This document shows, in pieces, positions 7,796-16,357 of a stretch of DNA of 38,464 bases. The stretch is taken from the NCBI GenBank assembly GCA_947447265.1, contig CANFKC010000008.1, positions 92,081 through 130,544 on the forward strand, read 5' to 3'. The notes beneath the pieces are model-generated. The model did no database searches. It was not told the origin of the DNA and was given only the letters and a program-made list of their open reading frames with translations. This stretch comes from Chitinophagaceae bacterium. Lineage in GTDB: Bacteria > Bacteroidota > Bacteroidia > Chitinophagales > Chitinophagaceae. The translations under genes were made by a program, and so were the position numbers. The number at the start of each line of letters is the position of its first letter. The first letter of the stretch is position 1.

Positions 7796-10084
7796 CTAGC
7801 CAAACAACTGCTTGTATTCTGCCACAATTTCTTTTAGCGACTGACGCATAAGCGGCTTTACTTTTTCAATTTGCAGCAGGGTTTCTTTACCTGGCGGCAA
7901 CTTGTCAAGGCTAACTTCTATCAGGTCCAGCAGGTGGAAAATGCTATCGGCGCCAACAATACCCACAGAACTTTTCAGGCTGTGTACTATTGATTGTATC
8001 TGCGCGTATTCGCCGTTTTTGGAATGCCTTTCCATGTCTTCAAGTAACACGGGCGTTTTAGAAAGGTAGAGTTCCAGTATTTCTTTTACGGCTTCGTTGT
8101 CATCTCCCACCGCATTTCTGAGGTAGTTTACATTCACTATTTTTTTGCTGCTCTCGTCGTTGCTCTTAGGAATGAGGGCAAATATTTTTTGGTTCAGTTC
8201 CGCAGGATTGAACGGTTTAGAGATATAGTCGTTCATCCCGGCCTTGATACAGTTTTCCCGCTCACCCTGCATTACAGAAGCGGTCATGGCCATTATCGGC
8301 GTTTTGCATTTAAGTTCCTTCCTTATTTTTGAAGTGCACTGTATGCCGTTCATTTCCGGCATCTGTATATCCATGAGTATAAGGTCGTAATTATGCTGCC
8401 CCACCATTTCCAGCGCCTTTGGTCCGCTTTCGGCAATTGACATTTTGGCGCCCCATTTTTCAATAGTATACTTCGCCACCCTCTGGTTCATAATATTATC
8501 TTCCACCAGCAGAATATGCAGCCCTACCAGAGAATGGATCTTCATATTCTCCTGCTTGGTCTTTTCGTCAGCGGCATCCCTGTTAACGGGCTTAAAGTTA
8601 AACGTGAAGGTAAAAGTTGTGCCCTTACCTTCCTTACTTGTTACCTTTATTTCGCCTTTTTGTTGTTCTATAAGTTGCTTGGCAATAGTGAGCCCGAGGC
8701 CCGTTCCGCCATATTTACGTGTAGTGTCACTTTCTGCTTGCGTAAAGCTCTCGAAAATGGTATTGATCTTCTCGGTAGGTATGCCGATACCTGTATCCGC
8801 AATAATAAATTCCAGCTTAATGTTTTCAGGAGTATTCTCTTTCTGCAGTACGGTAATGCTGATACTGCCTTTATCAGTAAATTTCAGCGCATTATCAGCA
8901 AGGTTAAGTAGTATCTGGTTCAGCCTTACCGGGTCAGCAACAACATTGTCAGGTATCAGGCTGTCAATCTGCGAAAAGAGTTGAATATTCTTTTGGTCGG
9001 CAACCGCCTTCAGCGTAAATATTACACTGTTAACCAGGTTTTTCAGTACGAATTCCGTTTCTTCAAAAACCAGTTTTCCAGACTCTATTTTTGTTACATC
9101 AAGTATGTCGTTAATAATCCGGATCATGTTGCCCGATGACTCCTTAATGCAGTTGACAAACTCCTGTTGTTCTTCGGTGAGCCGGGTAGTATTCAGCAGG
9201 TTTACCATGCCCACTACACCATTCATCGGGGTGCGTATTTCATGGCTCATTTTGCCCAGGAAGGTGCGCTGCATGTCTTTAGCTTCGGTTGCCAGCCTTG
9301 CCGCTTCCTCCATCGCATCCTGCGTTTTCAACCGCTCGGTAATGTCGTACATGGCAAACCTGTAGCCTACTATGCTGCCGCTGGTTTTTTTAATGAGGGT
9401 CGCAGATTGCTCCACCCATAATTTTTCGCCGGTTTTAATAATTATCGGGAAGGAGAACGTCGTCTCGTCAGTTTTATCAAGTAGCTGTTTCTGGTAAAAG
9501 GCTATGGCCTTTTTGCGCCATTCGCCATCGTAAATTGATGCGAATTGTTTGCCCAGCAGGTCTTTATCAGTATAGCCAATGGCTTTTTTCAGGCGCTTGC
9601 TTACATAGGTGAATCTGCCCTGCACATCTGCGGTAAACAGCATCAGTGGCGATTCTTCTATAAGTGTGCGGTACATCAGTTCACTTTCGCTTACCGCATG
9701 CTGTTTCTTTTTTACTTCGGTAATGTCAAGCGAGAACACGCTTATGTGAGCTGCCTCATCTTCACTGCGTTGCACAGTCTGGAATGTGGAAACAGTACAC
9801 AATGCACTACCGTCACGTCGCCTGAAACTCAGACATACTTCGTTGGCATTGCCTTGCTTTTTTGCAAGCGATATTGCATCGGTATAAATTTTTAAGCTAT
9901 CTGTGGAAAGTACATCCTGTATGGTGAAAGCTTCTCCGGCGCTATAGCCGAGCCATCCCAATTTGGTATCATTGATTTCGATGAGGTGCCCATTGGCATC
10001 AGTTAGATAGCAGCCAAAAGGGTATCCCCCGTATTTAGTATTTAGCCTTAGTTCTTTACTTCCCTTTATCAGTTGCTCCGCCAT
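7796..10084 (-). CDS. Hybrid sensor histidine kinase (PAS-PAS-HisKA-HATPase-REC-Hpt)
   Basis: The 762-residue product has two PAS domains (about 15-125 and 140-255), HisKA (268-335), HATPase_c (350-490), receiver (528-640) and Hpt (650-755). All key motifs are present: His281 in MSHEIRTPMNG, N-box DNALKFT, G1 DTGIGIP, F-box and G2 GGTGLGLTIAKQL. The receiver aspartate lies in LILMDIQMPEM with KPF at the end, and the Hpt histidine in VHSLKSSVG. It is therefore predicted to run a complete His-Asp-His relay within one polypeptide. There is no transmembrane segment, so it should sense a cytoplasmic signal through its PAS domains. It is colinear with the last 750 residues of the neighbouring larger protein, and the two probably arose by tandem duplication. 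The stand-alone receiver gene lies 59 bases upstream and could receive phosphate from the Hpt. Confidence 0.95.
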   Translation of the reverse strand: MAEQLIKGSKELRLNTKYGGYPFGCYLTDANGHLIEINDTKLGWLGYSAGEAFTIQDVLSTDSLKIYTDAISLAKKQGNANEVCLSFRRRDGSALCTVSTFQTVQRSEDEAAHISVFSLDITEVKKKQHAVSESELMYRTLIEESPLMLFTADVQGRFTYVSKRLKKAIGYTDKDLLGKQFASIYDGEWRKKAIAFYQKQLLDKTDETTFSFPIIIKTGEKLWVEQSATLIKKTSGSIVGYRFAMYDITERLKTQDAMEEAARLATEAKDMQRTFLGKMSHEIRTPMNGVVGMVNLLNTTRLTEEQQEFVNCIKESSGNMIRIINDILDVTKIESGKLVFEETEFVLKNLVNSVIFTLKAVADQKNIQLFSQIDSLIPDNVVADPVRLNQILLNLADNALKFTDKGSISITVLQKENTPENIKLEFIIADTGIGIPTEKINTIFESFTQAESDTTRKYGGTGLGLTIAKQLIEQQKGEIKVTSKEGKGTTFTFTFNFKPVNRDAADEKTKQENMKIHSLVGLHILLVEDNIMNQRVAKYTIEKWGAKMSIAESGPKALEMVGQHNYDLILMDIQMPEMNGIQCTSKIRKELKCKTPIMAMTASVMQGERENCIKAGMNDYISKPFNPAELNQKIFALIPKSNDESSKKIVNVNYLRNAVGDDNEAVKEILELYLSKTPVLLEDMERHSKNGEYAQIQSIVHSLKSSVGIVGADSIFHLLDLIEVSLDKLPPGKETLLQIEKVKPLMRQSLKEIVAEYKQLFG

Positions 10085-10143
10085 TATAACAAGGTCTTGT
10101 TCTTATAAGGTTTATATGTGTCGGCTCTCCCGGTACATAGCCA

Positions 10144-10560
10144 TTATTCCTGTTTCTTCTTTTGTGCGTAAGTTATTAGGGCTATTGTTTCTTTGGTGAG
10201 GGGTTTAATCAGGTAGTAAACTACATTTTTATTGGCCTGGGCCTTTTCCATATCTCTCTTATCTACGGATGAAGAAAGGATATAGATTTTGATCCTGTTT
10301 TTTATTCTGTCGTCCAGTTTTTCAAATAGCTCCAGAAATTCCCAGCCATTCATGCCGGGCATGTTGATATCGAGGAATAATATAGCGGTATCGTTATGTG
10401 TGTCAGACGAATATTCTACCTCCAGGTGCTCAAATCCAGCCCGTGGGTCAGTGAATGTTGCGACCGGTGCATCCTTGTACAATTTTTCAATACATGCTTT
10501 GCATATCTTGTTATTCAATGCATCATCATCAATAACTATAAAACGAGTTGCCTTATCCAT
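10144..10560 (-). CDS. Stand-alone receiver-domain response regulator
   Basis: The 138-residue product is a single CheY-like receiver without an output domain. The acidic cluster is in VIDDDAL near the N-terminus. The phosphoacceptor Asp is in ILFLDINMPGMNG, the conserved Ser/Thr is in YILSSSVDK, and the Lys is in YLIKPLT. It is the second gene of the leftward cluster, 59 bases after the REC/PAS kinase gene and 59 bases before the hybrid kinase gene, so co-transcription is likely. Receivers of this type often act as phosphate shuttles or bind a protein target directly. This family of PAS-kinase-adjacent receivers is common in Bacteroidota. The actual partner is not shown by the sequence. Confidence 0.93.
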   Translation of the reverse strand: MDKATRFIVIDDDALNNKICKACIEKLYKDAPVATFTDPRAGFEHLEVEYSSDTHNDTAILFLDINMPGMNGWEFLELFEKLDDRIKNRIKIYILSSSVDKRDMEKAQANKNVVYYLIKPLTKETIALITYAQKKKQE

Positions 10561-10619
10561 AACTTATATATTTGCAGGGTAATTGGTGTGTAAGTTAATA
10601 TTTTTTTTCAGTAGTAGCG

Positions 10620-13295
10620 TTAATTTAGTGCCACCGGTATTTCAAATTCTATTTTAAAAGTAGTGCCTTTCCCCACTTCACTTGCTACATTAATTTTGCC
10701 GCCAAGTGTTTCTATTTGTGTTTTTACCATAAAAAGCCCCATGCCTTTACCTTCGGCTGCCTGCTGGTGGAAACGCTTATAAAGACCAAATAGTTGCTCG
10801 CCATTCCGTTTCAGGTCGATGCCCAAACCATTATCAGCAAAGGTCAGTTCAATTTTATTGTCGTACTTCCTGCTGGTTATTTCAATTACCGGTATAAGAT
10901 CTGGTTGTTTGTATTTTAAGCTGTTGGAGATCAGGTTGTAAAAAATACTGTGCATATAGCTTTTCAGCGTTAGCATTTCGTCAACTTCTGTAAAATCATA
11001 TTTTATCTGGAACAACTCGGTTTCGGACAGCCCGGCAATAGTGAACTTAATATCTTTTACCAATTGCGAAAACAGCACCGGTTCTTTATTCTCATTTACT
11101 TCGTGCTTCATCTGCAATATCCTGTTGAGGTCTGTAATGATATTGTCTAGCTTTTTAGCAGAGGTCTTTAGTCCGTCCAGGAAGAAATCACGCTCTTCTT
11201 CGTTGATCTGGGTGTCGTTCAATGCATCGGCTACACCAATTATGTTGGCTACCGGCGCACGCAGGTTGTGCGAAATAATGTAGGCGAATTGCTCCAGGTC
11301 TTTATTGCGCTGAATCAGTTCAGCAGTTATTTTCTTTTCTTGTATCTCTGATGTTTTACGCTCTGTAATATCCCGCAGCGACATAATTACCCCCAACATT
11401 TTCTGCTCTTCTGACCATACAGGGTGAAAATGGGCATAATACCATTTAATTGAACCATCAGGTTCCGGGAAGCTTACTTCGTAATTGAGGTTGTTGCCGG
11501 TGAGCGCATCTTTCAACGATTTTTTTACCTGCGCCTGCACATCCTTAGGGAAATAATCTACCGCGTGGGTATCTTCTTTTATTTCCCTGTTCAGGTGTTT
11601 TATAGAGAACCTTGAAGCCGGGCTGTTGTAAGAGACAATTTTAAGATTAAGATCAAGCAGTACATAAACCGTTTCCGTGTTTTCAAACAGGCTCCTGAGG
11701 TTGGCTTCCGATTTTTGTAGTAATTGCGCCGCCAGCCGTCGCTCTGTAATATCTTGCACCGTGCCGGTAATTTTGAGTTGCTTACCGGTTTCGGGGTCAA
11801 ATATAATTTCAGCGAGTTCAGTAATAATACGTTGGGAGCCGTCATTGCGCCGGTTTAGGCGAAACTCTACATTATATTCCGTCCTATTTTTTATTGCATT
11901 GTCAAGTGCTGCGTTAAGTTTCGTGTGGTCATCTGGGTGCACCAGGCTCATGAACAGATCTGATGAATTACCCGTTTGGTTCGGGTCAATTTCATTCGGC
12001 TCAATACCGAATATCCTGTAGGTTTCGTCTGTCCACTTGATAGGGCTTTTGTTATCCGGATCATTGGAAAGGTCAACTTCCCAACTGCCAATATGTGCTA
12101 TGCGTTGCGATGTAATTAGCCTGGCTTCACTTTCCTTTACCTGGTTAAGTGCCTCAAGCTTGTCGGTAACGTCGTTTGACAATACAAGTTTACATTTTTT
12201 ATCCTCGAACATTATTTCCGAGGTGGACACTTCAACATAAAGGAGCTTACCGTCTTTCTTAATGTTTTTCCATACTTCTTTATCGCTGCTGCCTTCCAGG
12301 TAGGGGTCTCTGGTCATGAGGGCCCTTTCTTCCTTTGGGTTGAGGTCGAAAGAGGTCATGGTAAGAAATTCTTCCCTGCTAAAGCCATACTGCTCCATAG
12401 CTGCCCGGTTCACATCAAGAAACTTGCCGGTAGCTGTTTCAATTACAAAAAGTGCACTTGGGTTGTTTTCGAATAGGCTGCGGTATTTTTCCTCGCTCTC
12501 CACCAGTCTAATTTCCGCCTCGGTATGCTCTGAAACATCATGAATGATACCGTTAAGCTGGGTAACATTCAGGTTGGCATCGCGGGTAATAAATATTTCG
12601 CAGTGTATATATTTTACCGGGCCTTTCGCCGTCGCTATTTTAAACGTGTACTTCTGTCGGTTCCTATTTTTTTTGGCCTCTTCAGTGGTGTACTTCACAA
12701 ACTCTACATCGTCCGGGTGTATTTTATTAATAAAATTCTCCCATGTTGGTGCCACCTCGCCGGGCTCATATCCCAGTATCCTGAATTTTTCGTCAGACCA
12801 ATAAGTATTGCCGGTAACAAAGTCCTCCCTCCAGCTGCCAAAGTGAGCGAGACGTTCGGCATCCTTCATCAGTGTTTTTCGTGTAATGAGTTCGTCGAAA
12901 AAGCGCTCTTGTTCAGCCTTTAGGCTTATTTTCTCAATAGCGTTCATTACCGCAATGGGTAGGCGTTCTATGCTATCTTTTAATATATAGTCGTGGGCTC
13001 CCTCTACCACAAGCTTTGTGAGGTAGTTCTGTGTTATTTTTTCTGCTATAATAATTACGCCAGTAACAATATTTGCATCGTTAAGGGTGGCTAGTGCATC
13101 TTTCGCACTGAATTTAGTGACCGGGTGCGCTATGAGTACGGCGTCAAAATGCCGGGATGAAACAGCCTCAACAAACTTTTTCTTATCGTGAACGACTGTT
13201 GTAGTTACATTAAACCCGGCATTGCCCATGACCTTTTCAATCTGCAAATCCACAGACTCCTCATTCTCAAGCAATAGTAAATTTAAAGTAGCCAT
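10620..13295 (-). CDS. Sensor histidine kinase with N-terminal pseudoreceiver and four PAS domains
   Basis: The 891-residue product has a receiver-like domain (1-125), four PAS/PAC units (about 145-255, 265-375, 395-515, 525-650), HisKA (665-735) and HATPase_c (770-885). The kinase core looks active: the H-box reads ISHNLRAPVANIIG, the N-box NLISNSLKYK, G1 DNGLGI and G2 GKGMGLFMVK. The N-terminal receiver lacks its phosphoacceptor: at the expected position the sequence is DAVLIAHPV, so Asp is replaced by Ala56 (codon at 13128-13130), although the acidic start and the Lys (YILKDS) remain. This suggests a phosphorylation-independent docking or regulatory role. There are no transmembrane segments. 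It is the first gene of the four-gene leftward cluster. No clean Bacteroidota promoter box was found upstream. Confidence 0.94.
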   Translation of the reverse strand: MATLNLLLLENEESVDLQIEKVMGNAGFNVTTTVVHDKKKFVEAVSSRHFDAVLIAHPVTKFSAKDALATLNDANIVTGVIIIAEKITQNYLTKLVVEGAHDYILKDSIERLPIAVMNAIEKISLKAEQERFFDELITRKTLMKDAERLAHFGSWREDFVTGNTYWSDEKFRILGYEPGEVAPTWENFINKIHPDDVEFVKYTTEEAKKNRNRQKYTFKIATAKGPVKYIHCEIFITRDANLNVTQLNGIIHDVSEHTEAEIRLVESEEKYRSLFENNPSALFVIETATGKFLDVNRAAMEQYGFSREEFLTMTSFDLNPKEERALMTRDPYLEGSSDKEVWKNIKKDGKLLYVEVSTSEIMFEDKKCKLVLSNDVTDKLEALNQVKESEARLITSQRIAHIGSWEVDLSNDPDNKSPIKWTDETYRIFGIEPNEIDPNQTGNSSDLFMSLVHPDDHTKLNAALDNAIKNRTEYNVEFRLNRRNDGSQRIITELAEIIFDPETGKQLKITGTVQDITERRLAAQLLQKSEANLRSLFENTETVYVLLDLNLKIVSYNSPASRFSIKHLNREIKEDTHAVDYFPKDVQAQVKKSLKDALTGNNLNYEVSFPEPDGSIKWYYAHFHPVWSEEQKMLGVIMSLRDITERKTSEIQEKKITAELIQRNKDLEQFAYIISHNLRAPVANIIGVADALNDTQINEEERDFFLDGLKTSAKKLDNIITDLNRILQMKHEVNENKEPVLFSQLVKDIKFTIAGLSETELFQIKYDFTEVDEMLTLKSYMHSIFYNLISNSLKYKQPDLIPVIEITSRKYDNKIELTFADNGLGIDLKRNGEQLFGLYKRFHQQAAEGKGMGLFMVKTQIETLGGKINVASEVGKGTTFKIEFEIPVALN

Positions 13296-13558
13296 ATCCT
13301 GGTCATAAATTTATGATTTTTTCCCACCATAATGCAACAAATTATTTGCAATAGTGGCAAGTTTATTTTTCGTGATTTGTTAATGGTCGGCCCTCACTTC
13401 TTTTATCTGAAATGGTGTAAATTCTTCGTTTTATTGACTTTAATGAAAAGCGATTAACTGCCGATTAAAAAAGTCCGATTTTTCATTAGGTAATCGGCTC
13501 ATTTTTAGCTTTTTTCAGTAAAAAATGTGCGATATGTTAATAAAAGCGGCTCTTATTT

Positions 13559-13591
13559 ACCGTTCGTAAACAAAAACGACCGCTCGTAAAC
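13559..13591. promoter_or_regulatory. Direct repeat ACCGYTCGTAAAC with 20-bp period, candidate activator site
   Basis: ACCGTTCGTAAAC (13559-13571) and ACCGCTCGTAAAC (13579-13591) differ at one base and are exactly 20 bp apart, two turns of the helix. They lie directly upstream of the -33 element of the rightward promoter, where an activator would be expected to bind. This reading is inference from position and phasing. Confidence 0.5.
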
Positions 13592-13595
13592 CGGA

Positions 13596-13628
13596 TTTGG
13601 AATGCGGCTGCCGCATTCCATAGATTTG
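13596..13628 (+). promoter_or_regulatory. Bacteroidota promoter with a palindromic spacer, for the T9SS gene
   Basis: TTTG at 13596-13599 and TAGATTTG at 13621-13628 match the Bacteroidota -33 and -7 elements with a 21-base spacer. The spacer is almost wholly a palindrome: TGGAATGCGGC (13598-13608), one central T, and GCCGCATTCCA (13610-13620). A protein bound there would block the promoter, so the palindrome is a candidate operator. The predicted transcript start near 13635 gives a leader of about 165 bases. Confidence 0.6.
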
Positions 13629-13799
13629 TGAAGTAATAATTTTATGTAAAACATTTTTTTATTTATTTAAACAAATTTCAAAAATTAACAGAGATAAAAA
13701 ATATTGACTGATAATTAAGTGTTTAGCTTAATTGATTTCAGGGGTGCTCTGCTTTTTGTACACAATTTCGGTCCTTTTAAAAACCAGGATATATACGTT

Positions 13800-16178
13800 A
13801 TGAAAATGAAAATGATTTGGAAGGCCTTCTGCCTTATGGCCTTGATGGCAATTGGGAGCCCCGCGGGAGCGACACTGACCCAATACAATATCGGCAGTAT
13901 TGTAGGTGGTAATCCGAAAAACGAAACTGCTATCAGAACAGTACACATGTCTGATGGATCAGACATTATCGCCGGTTATGACTACGACCTGAGCGGTACG
14001 AATGCTATCAACGCCCGAATGATAGTATTGAAAATAACTGCATCTGGCACTATTGCGTGGCAAAAGTATTTTGAAGTTGCCGGGAAGAACAACCTGGTTC
14101 AGGATATGATTGTTACCGATGATAATAATATTGTTATTGTGGGCACAGTAGGTCGTAACAGCATTTACCAGGCTAATCGTGCGCTCATATCAAAGTTGGC
14201 CGCTTCTGATGGTCACACAATGTGGAGGCAGGTACTCAACGATAATGCAACTACAACCGGTGGTGAAATGTTTTCCGGCGTAACCGAATTTTTGGTTGGA
14301 AGTACACATTATCTCGCAGCTGTTGGTGTGCACGATTTTTCGCACAATGCCGGTGCAGCCTTGATTTGCGTTTTTGATGAGGCTACAGGTAATTTTATGT
14401 ACGATGAAGACTACTACTATGGTTCAAAAGGCGGTCAGTACCTGGGTGCAGTTACATCAGCAGATAAAAAGACCATCTACATTTGCGGCGTATTTACAGG
14501 TGTTAACTATGGCGATGGAATGGTTCTGGAATATCAGCCATTTGGTACCTCTGCAACTTTGGGTTTAAAAGTATGGGAGCATTGTTATGATTTTGTTCAA
14601 AACCCACAATTGAAACTGCAGGACAATTTTTTCACCAGGATAAAAAGGTATAACAATACCCTTGTAATAATGGGGGGCAGCCTGCATGACTATTGCACTA
14701 CCTGCGGTAGCGGTGAATTTATCTTCAGGGTAAGCACTTCAGGCGCGGGTCACAATGTAAGGCCTATTACAAATAACAGTGCTGCTTTTGCCAATAGCAC
14801 AGCCTATGCTTTAGTTGATGATGAACACATTTTTAATGTACAATCTCCAACCGCAGCAGGAACATGGTTTGATCCTTTGCTTTGGGCAACCGGTACCCCT
14901 GCTGATGCAGTTGTTACTGAAGTAACTTCTTTAACAGCAATGACGGCTAACACTCCGGTAAAATATGTTAACTCAGGTAATCTGGGCTATCATTCATTAA
15001 ATGACATGACTTTTGACGGCTCCAATCTGCAAATGGCAGGTATTACCTCTTCTACAATTTTCGGATTGAATGATATCTACTTTATCAGAACTTCTCCATC
15101 ATTGCACAGCGATAATAAAGACTGCGAGACTGAAGATCAGAATGTAGCATTCGAAAGCCCGACGATCACTGTTTTTACGCCAACGATTGTTCACCGCGTA
15201 TTCACACCGGTCTTCTCAACTATTACGGAAGGCGACCTGAACGCGCAGATAAGTAAAGTATGCGGAGACGGTCCGTTACCGGTGCCTTGCTACGAAAAAG
15301 CTGACTTGAATGTGATTGCAGCAACTGCAGTAAATGGCGATTGTATCTTCAATATTACAGCATCAGTTGTTACGTCAAACACTATTATAAGCTATGATTG
15401 GTGGGTGCCACCGGGCATTTGGGTAACTACGACTACGCCAACTTATTCTATTACCATACCTGCAGGTACTTCCTGGCCATTACAGTGCAAAGTTCATATA
15501 CTGAACATGCATTATGACCCGAATAAGAACGAAGGCCCTTGCTGCGAGGCTGATCTGGAGCAGAAATTGATATGCGATCCTATTCAGCAGGAAGGTTGCT
15601 TTGATCCGGCAAGTAATGTTGCGCCATTTTATATGACAACCGGTTGCGGATGGGGCTTTATGGCTACTGCAATACCGATGGCGGGTATTACTATAACACA
15701 CTATGACTGGGTAATTGCGGGTACTGCTTATGCTCCTCATTATACTTCTGTAACTACCGATATGCAACCCTACACTACCAGTCTTATAGGTCCTGTTGTA
15801 GTAACGGTTACTATTTGGGGTGTAGACGCTAATGGCAAAGAATGTTCGGTAACTGTAACCTGTACCGTAAACTGCGATGAGCCAACACCTCCCGGTAACA
15901 ACAATGGCGGCGCTGTTGGTAAAAACGCTGGTGGCAACAAAATGAACTTAAGCGACATCAACGTATTCCCTAATCCAACTACCAACGACATTATTGTAGG
16001 TTCTGTTGGCAGCGATATCAGGACCGTACAGGTGCTCGATTTTGCAGGAAAGAAAGTTGCCGAATATGACTACACTGAAGGCACCAGGAAAGCGACTTTG
16101 TCCATGACCAAACTGCCTGCTGGTAACTATATGCTTCGCATAAATAGTTCAATTTCTAAGGTAATTACTAAGCAGTAA
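13800..16178 (+). CDS. T9SS type A sorting-domain secreted protein with propeller-like N-half and PKD-like domains
   Basis: The product is 792 residues from the ATG at 13800 (MKMKMIWKAFCLMALMAIG), which starts a clear signal peptide cleaved near PAGA-TLTQ. The in-frame extension upstream uses a weak start and would bury the signal peptide. Residues about 30-450 contain repeats of the type IVLKITASGTIAWQKYF and IVIVGTVGRN, as in propeller-like delta-60-type repeats. Two Cys-containing PKD-like segments follow (about 500-720), with SYDWWVPPG and THYDWVIAG at equivalent places. The C-terminal 75 residues (INVFPNPTTNDIIVGSV to the Lys-Gln end) are a type A T9SS sorting domain, cleaved when the protein is exported or attached to the surface. 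AGGA seven bases before the start may be a ribosome site. A strong terminator follows. The exact substrate or function is unknown. Confidence 0.9.
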   Translation: MKMKMIWKAFCLMALMAIGSPAGATLTQYNIGSIVGGNPKNETAIRTVHMSDGSDIIAGYDYDLSGTNAINARMIVLKITASGTIAWQKYFEVAGKNNLVQDMIVTDDNNIVIVGTVGRNSIYQANRALISKLAASDGHTMWRQVLNDNATTTGGEMFSGVTEFLVGSTHYLAAVGVHDFSHNAGAALICVFDEATGNFMYDEDYYYGSKGGQYLGAVTSADKKTIYICGVFTGVNYGDGMVLEYQPFGTSATLGLKVWEHCYDFVQNPQLKLQDNFFTRIKRYNNTLVIMGGSLHDYCTTCGSGEFIFRVSTSGAGHNVRPITNNSAAFANSTAYALVDDEHIFNVQSPTAAGTWFDPLLWATGTPADAVVTEVTSLTAMTANTPVKYVNSGNLGYHSLNDMTFDGSNLQMAGITSSTIFGLNDIYFIRTSPSLHSDNKDCETEDQNVAFESPTITVFTPTIVHRVFTPVFSTITEGDLNAQISKVCGDGPLPVPCYEKADLNVIAATAVNGDCIFNITASVVTSNTIISYDWWVPPGIWVTTTTPTYSITIPAGTSWPLQCKVHILNMHYDPNKNEGPCCEADLEQKLICDPIQQEGCFDPASNVAPFYMTTGCGWGFMATAIPMAGITITHYDWVIAGTAYAPHYTSVTTDMQPYTTSLIGPVVVTVTIWGVDANGKECSVTVTCTVNCDEPTPPGNNNGGAVGKNAGGNKMNLSDINVFPNPTTNDIIVGSVGSDIRTVQVLDFAGKKVAEYDYTEGTRKATLSMTKLPAGNYMLRINSSISKVITKQ

Positions 16179-16294
16179 AATGCAATTTATCAATCACCAT
16201 GTGTAATAAGCAAAGCCCCTGTTATGCGTAAATAATGCCGTATCAAAAGTGGTTACTAAGAACTAAGCATGATACGCTAAACAAGCTTTTCAAA

Positions 16295-16328
16295 AATAAA
16301 CGCCCCGCATCCGGGGCGTTTATTTTTT
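16295..16328 (+). terminator. Rho-independent terminator after the T9SS gene
   Basis: AATAAACGCCCCG (16295-16307) pairs perfectly with CGGGGCGTTTATT (16312-16324) around a 4-base loop, followed by TTTT. It lies 117 bases after the stop codon and just ahead of the next gene. Confidence 0.9.
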
Positions 16329-16357
16329 AGCTGGTTTTGAATTTTAAACTTGTTTTT

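Larger units (their letters stand above)
13296..13799. other. Divergent intergenic region with operator-like elements
   Basis: About 500 bases separate the leftward kinase cluster from the rightward T9SS gene. No gene is visible. The region contains repeated CGATT motifs with a GCCGATTA/TAATCGGC inverted pair (13451-13498). Next come a 13-bp direct repeat with a 20-bp period (13559-13591), a palindrome (13598-13620) and a promoter box (13621-13628). The 170 bases before the T9SS start codon are an AT-rich leader. Confidence 0.7.
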
